Source: Magnetaquiglobus sp039908105 (GTDB lineage Bacteria; Pseudomonadota; Magnetococcia; Magnetococcales; Magnetaquicoccaceae). Taken from it: a stretch of DNA of 15,643 bases. This document shows, one piece after another, positions 15,200-15,643 of this stretch. Below the pieces are notes generated by a model. That model was not told the DNA's origin. It did not search any database and worked only from the letters and a program-made list of their open reading frames with translations. Where the stretch lies: the NCBI GenBank assembly GCA_039908105.1, contig JAMOBI010000070.1, positions 1-15,643 of the forward strand. Reading direction: 5' to 3'. Both the position numbers and the translations under genes were made by a program. The stretch's first letter is position 1; the number at the start of each line of letters is the position of its first letter.

Positions 15200-15228
15200 A
15201 CTATATAAGAATTTATATAGAAGGTCAA
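15200..15228 (-). promoter_or_regulatory. Sigma-70-type promoter with overlapping palindromic operator for the toxin-antitoxin operon
   Basis: Minus strand: -35 TTGACC (15228-15223), 17-bp spacer, -10 TATAGT (15205-15200), then only seven bases to the toxin ATG. The palindrome CTATATAAGAATTTATATAG (15201-15220; 8-bp arms, 4-bp centre) covers most of the spacer and the -10, an ideal place for antitoxin autorepression. The predicted transcript starts at or within one or two bases of the ATG. Confidence 0.75.
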
Positions 15229-15519
15229 GCAATTGATGGCCATCTTCCCAGGCAGCGACATCAAGATGGCGCGTTTCTTCCCCTGTGCAGGAGGCCTTAA
15301 GTCGTTGCAGCGCTGATGATCCGCAGCCATTTTTTGTGGAATAACTTCGCCTCCTTGGCAAAAGATTGCCGCCGATGATACAAATTGACCCGTCTGTCCG
15401 TCCATAAGACAAAAGACCAGTGGATGCCGTGAATACACCACCCTGATCGACCAGCAGCATGGATCAACCGGGGAGTGCCGCATGGCATCCGCACAACCGA
15501 TCACCCCAGGGAGTCATGC
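15229..15519. other. Intergenic stretch between toxin-antitoxin operon and DUF4062 gene
   Basis: No recognisable gene. Open frames on the minus strand here have no family character; they include the upstream extension of the toxin frame. Base composition is more even than in the flanking genes. It must hold the promoter of the plus-strand gene at 15520, but no convincing -35/-10 pair was found. Confidence 0.4.
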
Positions 15520-15643
15520 ATGTTGACCACGCCGTTACGGATTTTCATCTCTTCACCTGGGGATGTGGACGAAGAGCGCCGCCGGGCCGCCATCGTCATC
15601 GCGCGGCTGAAGAAGGAGTTTGTCCGCTTTTTCGACATCACGC
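15520..15643 (+). CDS. DUF4062-domain protein, N-terminal fragment (runs off the right edge)
   Basis: The first 41 codons, starting MLTTPLRIFISSPGDVDEER and continuing RRAAIVIARLKKEF then VRFFDIT. The RIFISSPGDVxEER opening is the hallmark of DUF4062, an alpha/beta domain with a first-strand/loop pattern like that of TIR-related folds. It is usually found at the N-terminus of large proteins carrying NACHT/STAND NTPase modules with WD40 or TPR repeats, or other effector parts. The ATG at 15520 has AGGGAG six to seven bases upstream. It is divergent from the adjacent toxin-antitoxin operon, a setting common for defence or stress genes. The rest of the protein is not in the window, so function cannot be assigned. 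Confidence 0.85.
   Translation, partial: MLTTPLRIFISSPGDVDEERRRAAIVIARLKKEFVRFFDIT

Noticed and set aside
15229..15504. N-terminal extension of the toxin frame, or a transposase remnant
   Set aside because: No transposase motif can be recognised. The promoter and the start of family homology both place the toxin start at 15192.

Overview
The window reads as chromosomal DNA of a GC-rich, flagellated Gram-negative bacterium. A MotE-type protein next to FliJ, a TPR/O-GlcNAc-transferase-like (GT41) protein and the flagellin N-terminus suggest an alphaproteobacterial or Magnetococcales-type lineage. That assignment is inferred from gene content only; no marker gene settles it.

Layout. (1) 1-2357, minus strand: the start of a flagellin gene (cut by the window edge), a ~1 kb non-coding stretch holding three tandem ~163-bp repeats, then motE and fliJ, which overlap as GTGA. 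(2) 2520-3932, plus strand: an exported M48 metalloprotease with a TPR tail (BepA-like). (3) 4321-7328, minus strand: a compact three-gene operon pgpA > cinA-like > L,D-transpeptidase, with an ATGA overlap and a 21-bp gap, concerned with envelope lipid, nucleotide salvage and peptidoglycan. (4) 7739-14368, plus strand: two very large, multi-domain glycosyltransferases. The first joins ~10 TPRs, a complete GT41 catalytic region and a degenerate GT-A-like module. The second joins a CgeB-like GT-B module to a second GT-B module. With a flagellin gene nearby, protein (flagellin) O-glycosylation is a reasonable but unproven role. (5) 14367-15192, minus strand: a toxin-antitoxin patch, made of a truncated RelE-like toxin remnant abutting the stop codon of the second glycosyltransferase, then an apparently intact Gp49/HigB-like toxin with a HigA-like antitoxin that looks shortened. 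(6) 15520-end, plus strand: the first 41 codons of a DUF4062 protein, a domain often found at the N-terminus of large NTPase or effector proteins; the rest is outside the window.

The most unusual non-coding feature is a family of long palindromic, MITE-like elements found in three intergenic gaps (about 3971-4313, 7403-7544 and 11596-11833). They share end motifs, large hairpins and terminator-like stem-loops, and two copies carry a following pair of stems whose sequences differ but whose pairing is kept. The three-copy tandem repeat upstream of flagellin is a separate, unrelated repeat.
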